From Algihabitans sp965233705 (GTDB lineage Bacteria > Pseudomonadota > Alphaproteobacteria > Kiloniellales > DSM-21159), in NCBI GenBank assembly GCA_965233705.1, contig CBDDTF010000001.1, forward strand, positions 558,001 through 622,000: DNA of 64,000 bases, read 5' to 3'. The number at the start of each line of letters is the position of its first letter. Positions within the stretch are counted from its first letter, which is position 1. The notes under the pieces were generated by a model, which saw nothing but the letters and a program-made list of their open reading frames with translations, was not told the DNA's origin and did not search any database. Of the stretch, positions 42,779 to 50,714 are shown in pieces. The translations under genes were made by a program, and so were the position numbers.

Positions 42779-43371
42779 GAGAGCTGACCCATCCCGGCGC
42801 GCCCGCGCAGCCGCGTCGCCTGCTGCGGCCCGTGGCGACGGGGCGCAGCCTGCGCCTGCGCCTGCCCGCCGGCGCCGACCTCTTGACCGGCCTGACCGAG
42901 GCGCTGGTCGCGCGCGGCATCGCCGACGCCGGCCTGCAGCTCCTGGCCGGCGGATTCGCCGAGATGCAGTACCTGACCGGCGAGGTGGACGAGACCGGCC
43001 AGCGGGTCGCCACCTACGGCGCGCCGACGCCGCTGGCCGGGCCGGTGCGCCTGCTCGGCGGCAACGGCATCCTGGGCCGCGACGCCGCCGGCGCGCCGCT
43101 GCTGCACTGCCATGCCGTGGTGGTCGACCGCAGCGGCCGGGTCCACGGCGGGCACCTGCCGCCGGGCGTCTGCCGCGTCGGGCCGGACGGCGTCGCGGCG
43201 CTGGTCACTGTTCTGGACGCGCCGGGCTTCCAGGTCGCCTACGACGCCGAGACCAACTACGACATCTTCCAGCCCGTGGATAGCGGGCGGAGCGAAGACC
43301 AAAGGGCCGCAGAGCAGACGGCCGGGGAGCAGACGGCCGGGGAGCAGACGGCCGGGGAGCAGAGGCCATGA
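42775..43371 (+). CDS. PPC/DUF296 domain protein, first of a pair
   Basis: 198 residues. Core LLHCHAVVVDRSGRVHGGHL and GFQVAYDAETNYDIF follow the PPC (DUF296) fold, known to form trimers, with unclear role in bacteria. The first 20 residues are basic, and the tail has three and a half copies of EQTAG from an in-frame 15-bp repeat (43312-43362). Coupled by four-base overlaps to both neighbours, so it is made together with the synthetase and the second PPC protein. Confidence 0.8.
   Translation: MRELTHPGAPAQPRRLLRPVATGRSLRLRLPAGADLLTGLTEALVARGIADAGLQLLAGGFAEMQYLTGEVDETGQRVATYGAPTPLAGPVRLLGGNGILGRDAAGAPLLHCHAVVVDRSGRVHGGHLPPGVCRVGPDGVAALVTVLDAPGFQVAYDAETNYDIFQPVDSGRSEDQRAAEQTAGEQTAGEQTAGEQRP
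43312..43362 (+). repeat. 15-bp in-frame tandem repeat
   Basis: GAGCAGACGGCCGGG at 43312, 43327 and 43342 plus a partial fourth unit. Encodes EQTAG at the C-terminus of the first PPC protein; the frame is kept because the period is a multiple of three. Confidence 0.9.
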
Positions 43372-43802
43372 CGGCAGAGGACGCAGCGACCGAGGGCGCA
43401 GCCCCGGAGATCGAGTTCGAGGAAGGTCGCTTCGGGCGCCTGGCGGCGATCCGCCTGAAGCCGAACGAGGACCTGGTGGAGGGGATCGAGGCCGCCGCCG
43501 CGCAGGCCGGTATCGCCTGCGGCGTGGTCCGCGCGGCGGTCGGCAGCCTGGTCGACGCCGCGCTCGGCTACGGCAGCGGCGAAGAGACCGGCGTCACCAC
43601 GGTCGAGGGGCCGGGAATCGAGATCCTGACCCTGGCCGGCGAGCTGCGCCCGGACGAGACCGGCCACCCCCGCGCCTTCCTGCAGGGCACGATCTCCGAC
43701 ACCGATGCCAAGGTCTACGGCGGTATCTTCCTGCCGGGCGGCAACCCGATCTGCATCACCCTGGAACTGGTGCTGCAGGAATGGATCCCCGAGGCGACCT
43801 GA
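43368..43802 (+). CDS. PPC/DUF296 domain protein, second of a pair
   Basis: 144 residues. GVVRAAVGSLVDAALGYG, the acidic strand TISDTDAKVYGGIFLPGG and ITLELVLQEW match the PPC fold. It differs clearly from the first PPC protein, so the pair may form a mixed oligomer. ATG overlaps the previous stop. Followed by 153 bp with a short GGTAGCCAGACC direct repeat before the next gene. Confidence 0.82.
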   Translation: MTAEDAATEGAAPEIEFEEGRFGRLAAIRLKPNEDLVEGIEAAAAQAGIACGVVRAAVGSLVDAALGYGSGEETGVTTVEGPGIEILTLAGELRPDETGHPRAFLQGTISDTDAKVYGGIFLPGGNPICITLELVLQEWIPEAT

Positions 43803-43955
43803 TCCGGGCCGCCTGCCCCCGGTAGCCAGACCTCGGTAGCCAGACCCCGGCGGTCTGACGCCGGCGGTCCGCCCCGGCGGCCTGCCCCGATTGGCCCGGC
43901 CCGGGCGCGCCGCCGGGTGGACGCGAGACACAGCGAACGACGAGGAGACGGGTGG

Positions 43956-44945
<990 letters not shown>

Positions 44946-45108
44946 GCCGGCGCCGGGGTGGCGCCCGACGCCGCCCCCGATGCCGCCCCCGGCGCGCCGC
45001 CTGCTTCTGCGTGGCGGCGGGCGCAGGGATTTACAATCGCAAAGCTGGCGCGCGCGCCTCTCCCACCCTATTCTTGTCACGTTTTCGTCGTTTGGGGGGA
45101 AGCGGGTC

Positions 45109-45339
45109 GTGAGCGAGCGGAGCGCCTGGGCGGCCGTCAGCCTGGCCGGTGCGGTCCTGGGAAGCGCGATCGCGCTGGGTGGCTGTTCCGGCCCGGCGGT
45201 GCAGACCGCCGCGCTGTCGGGGCCGGCGCTCGAGCGTTGGTGCTACCGCACGCTGGCCGAGGTCGACTGCGACACCACCCCGCAGCCGGACGCGGAGTTA
45301 CGCAGAGTCGGGTGGTTCGATGCCGTTCCGGTCGAGTAG
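45109..45339 (+). CDS. Small lipoprotein, hypothetical
   Basis: 76 residues from GTG 45109, supported by GGGGGGA eight bases before. Signal peptide with lipobox ALGGC near residue 29, then a short mature part ending AVPVE that includes two more cysteines (WCYRTLAEVDCDTT), likely a disulphide. I do not recognise the family. Its last 20 bases overlap the Sel1-repeat gene, indicating co-translation. Confidence 0.7.
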   Translation: MSERSAWAAVSLAGAVLGSAIALGGCSGPAVQTAALSGPALERWCYRTLAEVDCDTTPQPDAELRRVGWFDAVPVE

Positions 45340-46042
45340 CTGGCCCGCCGCCCTTCTTCTCCTCCTTGCCAGCCTGAGCCTCGCCCCCGACGCGGCGGCG
45401 CGCGACCCTCTCTGGCAGACGCTGCCCTGGGACGAGCGCATGGGGGTGAGCTGGTACGAAAAGCGCGGCGCCCAGGGCGACGTGGCGGCGCAGGTCCGCG
45501 CCGCCCAGATGCACGAGCAGGGCATCGGCACCGAGGCCGATCCGGCCGAGGCCGCGCGCTGGTATGCCCGCGCGGCCGCGCAGGGGCATCCGCTGGCCCT
45601 CTTCAAGACCGCCCGGGCCTGGCAGACCGGTTTGCTCGGCCGCGTCGATCTGGCCAAGGCCGCCGACCTCTATCGGGCCGCCGCCCAGGCCGGGGTCGGC
45701 GCGGCCAGCTTCAACCTCGCCGTCATGGCCGAAAACGGCCAGGGCATTCCGCGCGACCGGGCGCGCGCCGCCACGCTCTACGCGCAGGCCTGGCGCCAGG
45801 GCGTCGCCAAGGCCGGCCTCTCCCTGGGCCTGCTGCGCCTGACCGGACGCGACAGCGACCCCCTGGCCGCCTACGCCTGGCTGACGGCCGCCGCCGAGGC
45901 CGGGGTCGCGGGAGCGGCGCGGCAGCGCGACCGCCTGGCCGAGATCCTCGGGCCCGAGGCGGTCGCGCAAGCCGCCGCGCGCCGCCTGCCGCCGCTGGGC
46001 GGCCAGAACAGCCCAGAGGACAACGCCGAAGCCGGGGGGTAG
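45320..46042 (+). CDS. Sel1-like repeat protein, exported
   Basis: 240 residues. Signal peptide (SSWPAALLLLLASLSLAPDA) followed by about four SLR units such as AARWYARAAAQGHPLALF and AADLYRAAAQAGVGAASFN. SLR solenoids bind proteins and are common in periplasmic or envelope roles. The stop TAG (46040-46042) coincides with the start of a dispersed repeat. Co-transcribed with the small lipoprotein upstream. Confidence 0.82.
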   Translation: MPFRSSSWPAALLLLLASLSLAPDAAARDPLWQTLPWDERMGVSWYEKRGAQGDVAAQVRAAQMHEQGIGTEADPAEAARWYARAAAQGHPLALFKTARAWQTGLLGRVDLAKAADLYRAAAQAGVGAASFNLAVMAENGQGIPRDRARAATLYAQAWRQGVAKAGLSLGLLRLTGRDSDPLAAYAWLTAAAEAGVAGAARQRDRLAEILGPEAVAQAAARRLPPLGGQNSPEDNAEAGG

Positions 46043-46180
46043 GGCGATTTGCGACCGTGTGGACCCACTTTGGTGGGTCCGCCGATCACAAGAAACCTGC
46101 TCTACACCAAAGGGTTAGAGTGATTTTTCGCGACCGGCGGACGCGCCGAGGCGCGTCCAACCGCTCGCCAATCCCGCGAG
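46041..46180 (+). repeat. Dispersed palindromic repeat element, copy 6
   Basis: Order: AGGGCGATTTGCGACCG, hairpin of GGACCCAC and GTGGGTCC, CGCCGATCACAAGAAACC, TGCTCTACACCAAAGGGTTA, GAGTGATTTTTCGCGACC, second hairpin GGACGCGCC/GGCGCGTCC, CGCTCGCCAATCCCGCGAG. Same orientation as the copy at 31262-31400 and nearly identical in the core. Between convergent genes, so a possible two-way terminator. Confidence 0.85.
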
Positions 46181-46225
46181 CCGCCCGCTCTGGCCGCCCG
46201 CTCTGCCCCCGGCTCCGCCTTCCCG

Positions 46226-47314
46226 TCAGGCGTCGGCGGCGAGCCGGTCGAGATAGGCCAGCAAGGGCGCGCGGAAGACCCGCACCGACTTGTAGAAGGC
46301 CACGCTTTCGGGCAGTTCGCGCACGGCCGCGGCCAGGCGCGCGGCCGTCGCCGGCTCGGCCTGCAGGTCGCGGAGCGGGTTCTGGTAGACGCGGATGCCG
46401 AAGCAGATGGCGCCGCTGCGCGGCAGCCGCCGCAGGGTCTGGCGCTCCACCCGCAGGAAGAGGCGCGCGCCGGCGTTGTCCGGCGTGATGTCGGTGGCCA
46501 GGTCGGGGCGGCTGTGGCCGCTCGGCTGGAACAGCTCCGGGTCGTCGGTCAGCGACCAGTTGAGCCGCCAGACCGGCCGCTCCGGCTTCATCCGGGCGAA
46601 GAAGCGGTCGACCGGCCGCGCCAGCTTCTCGGCGTAGAAGGGCACCGGCGCATGGATCGCCGCCATCGGCCGGCCGAGCTTCTCCGCCAGCGCCCAACGG
46701 GTGGGAAAGCACAGGCTGGCCGCCGTCAGGCGGTAGGCCCCCGCGTCGGCCCCCGCCTCGGCCCCCGCCTCGGCCTCCGCCGCCGCCGCCGCCGCTTGCT
46801 CCGCGCCTGCCGGCGCGCCGGCGTCCGCCGCCTCGCCCCGGCCCGGCGCCTGCATCAGGCAGAGGTCCTCCTGCACCAGCCGGCCGGCCAGGTCGAGCGG
46901 ATGCAATGGCCCCGCCAGGTCGAAGCGCTCGCCGGTGACAAGGTTCTCCACCCTGTCGCCCCGGCGCCGGAGATGGTCCGGAAAGTGCGCGCAGAGGTGG
47001 TCGACCAGCAGGGCCAGCAGCTCGCGGCTGGCCGCCGCCGCCTCGGGCCGGGCGGCGAAGACCGCGTCGGGCCGCTCTGTCAGCAGGCGGCGCTTTTCCG
47101 CCAGGTAGGCCGCATAGTGCCGGTCGATCTCGATCCAGCGGTCGGGCTTCAAGGCCATCAGCCCCATGGCCGGGCGGTAGGCCCCGGCCTCGAAGGGCGT
47201 GTAGGCGAAGGCGGTGACGGCCTCGGTCGGGGCAGAGTCGGTCGGGGCGGAGTCGGTCGGGGCGGAGTCGGTCGGGGCGGACTGAGGAACGGTGGCGGGC
47301 ATGTCGGCGGGCAT
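46226..47314 (-). CDS. DUF3445 heme-dependent oxidative N-demethylase-like protein
   Basis: 362 residues from ATG 47314; a further ATG at 47302 is possible and the ribosome site is weak. MGLMALKPDRWIEIDRHYAAYLAEKRRLL near residue 48, LCFPTRWALAEKLGRPMAAIHAPVPFY and WSLTDDPELFQPSG are landmark segments of DUF3445, a family containing heme-dependent dimethylamine N-demethylase. Two low-complexity stretches are inserted: APTDS repeats near the N-terminus (47226-47283) and an Ala/Glu/Gly run (46735-46815). Could act on methylated amines. Lies 109 bp behind the YeeE/YedE pair on the same strand. Confidence 0.78.
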   Translation of the reverse strand: MPADMPATVPQSAPTDSAPTDSAPTDSAPTEAVTAFAYTPFEAGAYRPAMGLMALKPDRWIEIDRHYAAYLAEKRRLLTERPDAVFAARPEAAAASRELLALLVDHLCAHFPDHLRRRGDRVENLVTGERFDLAGPLHPLDLAGRLVQEDLCLMQAPGRGEAADAGAPAGAEQAAAAAAEAEAGAEAGADAGAYRLTAASLCFPTRWALAEKLGRPMAAIHAPVPFYAEKLARPVDRFFARMKPERPVWRLNWSLTDDPELFQPSGHSRPDLATDITPDNAGARLFLRVERQTLRRLPRSGAICFGIRVYQNPLRDLQAEPATAARLAAAVRELPESVAFYKSVRVFRAPLLAYLDRLAADA

Positions 47315-47423
47315 TTCGGCGGCCTTGACGATTCCGGACGGCGGCAGCGGGCCTCGGCGCGGCCCTTGGTCGCCGTCAGTCTGCCGCGCGGCCGGCGCCG
47401 CCGCCACCCCCGCCGCGCAAGCG

Positions 47424-47885
47424 TTAGCTGCGCTCTTCCAGGGTCAGGTGGAAGACGAACATACCGGCCAGCATGGCGACCACGAAGATCACCGTCGGCA
47501 TCTCGCCCAGCGCCAGGCCGGCCACGGCCGGGCCGGGGCAGTAGCCGGCGAGCCCCCAGCCGACGCCGAACAGCACGGCGCCGCCAATCAGCCGCGGATC
47601 GAGGTCGCGCTTGCTCGGCTTGGCGAACTTCGGCGCGAGCCAGGGGCGCCCCTGCGCGCGCGCCAGGCGGTAGCCCAGGAAGGTGACCGCCAGCGCGCCG
47701 CCCATCACCAGGGCGAGCGAGGGGTCCCAGCGGCCGAACAGGTCGAGGAAGCCGACCACCTTGGCCGGGTCGATCATCTGCGACAAGGTCAGGCCGGCGC
47801 CGAACAGCAGGCCGGCGACCAGCGCCACGGCGTTGGTCTTGACGCGCGTCAGCGCCGTCGAGGGCGTGGCGGTTTGCACGGACAT
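47424..47885 (-). CDS. YeeE/YedE-type membrane protein (DUF6691), second of pair
   Basis: 153 residues with four hydrophobic helices. GLLFGAGLTLSQMIDPAKV and GVGWGLAGYCPGPAVA (with the conserved cysteine) are typical of the shorter partner of the YeeE/YedE sulfur-transport pair. It starts five bases after the first member. Likely moves thiosulfate or another reduced sulfur species across the inner membrane. Confidence 0.88.
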   Translation of the reverse strand: MSVQTATPSTALTRVKTNAVALVAGLLFGAGLTLSQMIDPAKVVGFLDLFGRWDPSLALVMGGALAVTFLGYRLARAQGRPWLAPKFAKPSKRDLDPRLIGGAVLFGVGWGLAGYCPGPAVAGLALGEMPTVIFVVAMLAGMFVFHLTLEERS

Positions 47886-47890
47886 GGCGC

Positions 47891-48322
47891 TCAGCCTCCG
47901 AACACGTGGCGGACGAGGTAGACGGTCGCCACCGCCACGGCCATGAAGATCACGGTGGCGGTCAGCGAACGGGGCGACAGGCGGGCCAGGCCGCAGACTC
48001 CGTGGCCGCTGGTGCAGCCGGCGCCCAGCCGGGTGCCGAAGCCGACCAGCAGGCCGGCGGCGATCATGCCCAGCGTATCGGTCTGGAAGGTCGGCACCGG
48101 CACGTAGCCGCCGGCCAGGCCGACCACGGCCGGGCCGAGCAGCATCCCGACCAGGAAGGCGACGCGCCAGCCGAACTCGCCGGGCTGCGGGCGGAACAGG
48201 CCGCCGACAATGCCGGAAATGCCGGCGATCCGGCCGTTGCCGAGCATCAGCAGCGCCGCCGACAGGCCGATCAGGGCGCCGCCGGCCAGGGCGCTGTAGG
48301 GGGTGAAGTTGACGATCTCCAT
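47891..48322 (-). CDS. YeeE/YedE-type membrane protein, first of pair
   Basis: 143 residues with four helices. Signature GAGCTSGHGVCGLARLS, containing the two cysteines thought to handle thiosulfate or persulfide. Lies 15 bp behind the ArsR gene; with it and the second member forms a reactive-sulfur operon. Confidence 0.9.
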   Translation of the reverse strand: MEIVNFTPYSALAGGALIGLSAALLMLGNGRIAGISGIVGGLFRPQPGEFGWRVAFLVGMLLGPAVVGLAGGYVPVPTFQTDTLGMIAAGLLVGFGTRLGAGCTSGHGVCGLARLSPRSLTATVIFMAVAVATVYLVRHVFGG

Positions 48323-48337
48323 GGTCAGGGCCGTCCT

Positions 48338-48676
48338 TTAGGGCGTGGGAGTGGAAGCGGAAGCAGACGGGCAGAAGAGGGCGTAGAGCGTCTCGATCAT
48401 CGGCGTGACCTGGGCGTTGGCCAGGCGGTAGTAGATCACCGAGCCGGACCGGCGGCCGGCGATCAGCCCCTCGGCCTTCAGCCGCAGCAGGTGCTGCGAG
48501 GTGTTGGGCTGGCTGATCCCGAGCTTGTCCACCAACTCGCCCACCGAGCACTCGCGCTCGACCAGCGCGCAGAGAATCATCAGGCGGTGCTTGTTGGCGA
48601 GCGACTTCAGGAACTCCGCCGCCTCCGCCGCCCGCGACTCCAAGGCCGCAAGATCCTGGCTCGACTCGACATTCAT
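48338..48676 (-). CDS. ArsR-family regulator, BigR/SqrR-like persulfide sensor
   Basis: 112 residues. Winged helix with KHRLMILCALVERECSVGEL and recognition helix QPNTSQHLLRLK. C36 and C102 match the two cysteines that form a tetrasulfide or disulfide link in SqrR and BigR; C43 is extra. The protein would repress its own operon and the divergent phosphatase gene until reactive sulfur species accumulate. Transcribed together with the YeeE/YedE genes. Confidence 0.85.
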   Translation of the reverse strand: MNVESSQDLAALESRAAEAAEFLKSLANKHRLMILCALVERECSVGELVDKLGISQPNTSQHLLRLKAEGLIAGRRSGSVIYYRLANAQVTPMIETLYALFCPSASASTPTP

Positions 48677-48683
48677 CGAAGCT

Positions 48684-48707
48684 AATATAAAAATCACCGA
48701 ATGTATT
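48684..48707. promoter_or_regulatory. Candidate ArsR/BigR operator
   Basis: AATATA (48684-48689) and TGTATT (48702-48707) form an imperfect AT-rich inverted repeat (five of six pairs) directly upstream of the ArsR gene and in the 135-bp divergent space. It is the only AT-rich patch there. Confidence 0.45.
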
Positions 48708-48811
48708 GCAAGCCATCCCGCGCTGGAGCTTGCAGGCGGCCCGACGCGCCCGTAAGTGCAGGGCTCGCGCCGAAGAGCAGAGATCCGACGAACGAGGGAG
48801 GCGAGACCGCG

Positions 48812-49276
48812 ATGGTCGAGAGCAAGCGGCTGGACGACAAGGTGCATGCGGCGGGGCAGATCGGCCCGGACGACGTGCCCGCGCTGAAGCAGGCGGGCTT
48901 CACCGCCATCATCAACAACCGCCCCGACGGCGAGGGCGGCCCGGAGCAGCCGAGCTCGGCGGCGGTGCGCGCGGCGGCCGAGGCGGCCGGCCTGCAGTAC
49001 GCCTACGTGCCGATGACGCCGCAGACCCTGACGCCGGAGACGCTGGACGCCTTCCACGCCGCGGTGCAGGCGGCGCCGGGCAAGGTGTTGGCCCACTGCC
49101 GCAGCGGCGCCCGCTCGACCGCGCTCTGGGCGCTGGCCGAGACCTGCCACAACGACCGCGAGGTCGACACGGTGATCGCCGAGGCCGGCCGCGCCGGCTA
49201 CGACCTCTCGCAGATGCGTCCGATGCTGCAGCAGTGGGTGCAGCTCCACGCGCAGCTTGCCGACAGGCGGGACTGA
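48812..49276 (+). CDS. BLH-type phosphatase / sulfurtransferase-like protein (TIGR01244 family)
   Basis: 154 residues. The P-loop C96RSGAR101 in VLAHCRSGARST is a CX5R-like dual-specificity phosphatase motif; GQIGPDDVPALKQAGFTAIINNRPDGE is the family N-terminus. In Xylella and Agrobacterium relatives it is fused to a persulfide dioxygenase (BLH) and is under BigR control; here the dioxygenase domain is absent. ATG at 48812 follows GGGAGGCGAG. Divergent from the ArsR operon. Confidence 0.85.
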   Translation: MVESKRLDDKVHAAGQIGPDDVPALKQAGFTAIINNRPDGEGGPEQPSSAAVRAAAEAAGLQYAYVPMTPQTLTPETLDAFHAAVQAAPGKVLAHCRSGARSTALWALAETCHNDREVDTVIAEAGRAGYDLSQMRPMLQQWVQLHAQLADRRD

Positions 49277-49303
49277 CGGCGGCGGCGGCCGCATTTTTCC
49301 GCG

Positions 49304-49333
49304 TTGACAGCGCCGGGCGGGCTGGCAGGCTGT
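49304..49333 (+). promoter_or_regulatory. Candidate promoter of micropeptide transcript
   Basis: A perfect TTGACA at 49304-49309 lies about 100 bases before the micropeptide start. At 17-18 bases further on, AGGCTG/GGCTGT is a poor -10, so this is suggestive only. Confidence 0.3.
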
Positions 49334-49400
49334 GTGCAGCCGTCCGCGCGGCGCAACGCCGGAGTCGGCCGGCCGTCGAACCCAGCGTCGTCAACAGCAG

Positions 49401-49414
49401 AAAGGAGGTGATCC
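49401..49414 (+). promoter_or_regulatory. Extended, near-perfect Shine-Dalgarno sequence
   Basis: AAAGGAGGTGATCC is complementary to the whole 3' end of bacterial 16S rRNA, far longer than the 4-6 base matches used by other genes here. GGAGG ends seven bases before the ATG at 49416. Confidence 0.85.
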
Positions 49415-49415
49415 A

Positions 49416-49493
49416 ATGTCGAGCGAAGTGAGCACGGGGACCGCGTGCGGAGAGCTCTCGCCGGCCGTGGAGCAGCCTCTGCGGCAGGCCTGA
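49416..49493 (+). CDS. 25-residue micropeptide with exceptional ribosome binding site
   Basis: A 26-codon frame starting MSSEVSTGTACG and ending PLRQA, with TGA at 49491-49493. Acidic to neutral, not hydrophobic, one cysteine, no membrane helix. Support comes from the 14-base Shine-Dalgarno match at ideal spacing, a perfect TTGACA about 100 bases upstream, and a strong terminator 113 bases after the stop, with no other gene on this transcript. I do not recognise the family. It could be a functional small protein, or a translated leader whose ribosome occupancy controls the GC-rich 3' structure. Confidence 0.6.
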   Translation: MSSEVSTGTACGELSPAVEQPLRQA

Positions 49494-49605
49494 CCTCTCG
49501 GATCGCAGGCGCGGCGTCGACCGTGGGCCGCCGCCCCCGCACGCGGGGGCTGCCCGCGGGCGAGGCCCGCGCCGGGATCACGGACGTGCACCCGTCCATT
49601 CGCGA

Positions 49606-49637
49606 AGAGCCGCCGGGACCGCCCCGGCGGCTCTTTT
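49606..49637 (+). terminator. Rho-independent terminator of the micropeptide transcript
   Basis: AGAGCCGCCGG (49606-49616), loop GACCGCC, CCGGCGGCTCT (49624-49634), followed by TTT. Perfect 11-bp stem and U-run, the best terminator in the window. Confidence 0.9.
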
Positions 49638-49690
49638 CGTCGAAGACGGCTTCGTCGGGGAGCGGCCTCGTCGAACGCCGACTTCCTCGG

Positions 49691-49754
49691 GGGGCCGGTT
49701 CCCTCGGGGGCCGGTTCCCTCGGCGGCCGGTTCCCTCGGCGGCCGGTTCCCTCA
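49691..49754. repeat. 16-bp tandem repeat, four copies
   Basis: GGSGGCCGGTTCCCTC units with CCGGTT at 49695, 49711, 49727 and 49743. Intergenic, period not a multiple of three. Confidence 0.9.
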
Positions 49755-49853
49755 GGGGCCGAGTGCGCTGGACGGCGCGCGCAGCCTCGCGCGGCCGACC
49801 GCGCGAGGCGGACGCGCCAGGGGCCCAGGTTCACTTGTCAGCGAGTGAACAAA

Positions 49854-49928
49854 TGGTGCCGCCGGAGTGAATTGAACACTCGACCTCACCCTTACCAAGG
49901 GTGCGCTCTACCCCTGAGCTACGGCGGC
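49854..49928 (-). tRNA. tRNA-Thr (GGT)
   Basis: 75 bases on the minus strand. Acceptor GCCGCCG pairs with CGGCGGC, discriminator A, encoded CCA. D-arm GCTCAGGGGTAGAGC, anticodon stem CACCC/GGGTG around TTGGTAA (anticodon GGT), T-arm GAGTG-TTCAATT-CACTC. Confidence 0.97.
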
Positions 49929-50228
49929 GCCTGGCTTGCCCGGCCGGTCCCGGACGGACGATCCCGGTCCGGCGGCGGCGAAGCAGGACGACGGCGGGGC
50001 GCGCCCCGCCGCGAAGGCGCCCTATGTGCCACTTGCCCCCGGCGCATGCAAGGCTCTTTTGGCGCTTTTCCTTCGCTCCTTCGGATGAGGCCGGCGATGC
50101 GCCGGCGCAGGGGCGCACGCGGCGGGCGCCCGCCTCCCCCAGCGACTCCCCGGCGGCCACCCCAGCGGCCGCCACTTGGCCACCTCCCCGCCTTGACGCT
50201 GCCCCAGGGCGCTGGCAGAGGAGAGGTC
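49929..50228. other. Intergenic region upstream of tRNA-Thr and the murA block
   Basis: Contains an 18-bp perfect palindrome, GGCGGGGCGCGCCCCGCC (49993-50010). Upstream of tRNA-Thr on the minus strand I see only weak promoter matches. Nothing else supportable. Confidence 0.5.
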
Positions 50229-50498
50229 ATGCCAGATCAGTCGGACGATCGCCGGAGCAAGACGGACGCGCGGGCCTCTGCCGAGGAGGGAGCCGGCGCC
50301 GACGACCGCGCCGCCGCGCGCGCCAGCGACAAGCAGGCGGCGCGCGAGGCGCGCCTGGCCGCCGCGCTGCGCGCCAACCTGCGCCGGCGCAAGCAGCAGG
50401 CCCGCGGCCGTCGGGCGCCCGCCGGCACCGGGGATGGCGGCGCCGGGGAAGACGGCGCGGAGGGCGACAGCGGCGGCGGGGACAGGGAGTCCGGCTGA
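50229..50498 (+). CDS. Small Arg/Ala-rich protein upstream of murA, conserved hypothetical
   Basis: 89 residues. The centre, ARLAAALRANLRRRKQQARG, is a strongly basic helix; I recall similar small proteins with LRANLRRRK upstream of murA in related Alphaproteobacteria. The ends are acidic and Gly-rich. GGAGAGG before the ATG. Function unknown; the basic helix suggests nucleic acid or ribosome contact. Confidence 0.7.
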   Translation: MPDQSDDRRSKTDARASAEEGAGADDRAAARASDKQAAREARLAAALRANLRRRKQQARGRRAPAGTGDGGAGEDGAEGDSGGGDRESG

Positions 50499-50714
50499 CA
50501 CCGCCGCCGGGCCCGGGCGGCGCGCGGCGCGGCCCTCGGCCGGAGCGGTGCGCGCAACCGGCGCGCACAACCATAAGGCCAACGGTGCCTTGAGCCGCGG
50601 GGGGCGATGGTCTAGAAGCCGGGGACAGGGGGGGGAACTACCAGATCTTGCGTTGCGTCGGTCGGGTCGGGCCGGCGTCCTTATCCGTTCTTCCGTTTGG
50701 GACTGCCGACTCTC

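Larger units (their letters stand above)
49494..49853. other. Structured 3' region and minisatellite between micropeptide and tRNA-Thr
   Basis: 49494-49605 is GC-rich and predicted to fold (GCCCCCGC and GCGGGGGC around 49525-49545, then CCCGCGGGC), then the terminator at 49606-49637, a GTCGAAGACGGCTTCGTCGG stretch, and the 16-bp repeat at 49691-49754. No protein gene seen. Confidence 0.6.

Noticed and set aside
44946..45108. A riboswitch or small gene before the lipoprotein
   Set aside because: The stretch is GC-rich with no conserved riboswitch core or convincing frame that I can identify.
49401..49420. Minus-strand similarity to the 3' end of 16S rRNA (GGATCACCTCCTTT)
   Set aside because: The match stops at the anti-Shine-Dalgarno; upstream bases do not continue as 16S rRNA. 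It is explained by the plus-strand Shine-Dalgarno sequence before a small frame.
49691..49754. 16-bp repeat as a CRISPR array or iteron origin
   Set aside because: No spacers, no replication initiator gene, and no AT-rich unwinding region nearby.
49854..49928. tRNA genes as integration sites for a genomic island
   Set aside because: Neither tRNA has an integrase gene or a repeated 3' end of the tRNA in the window.
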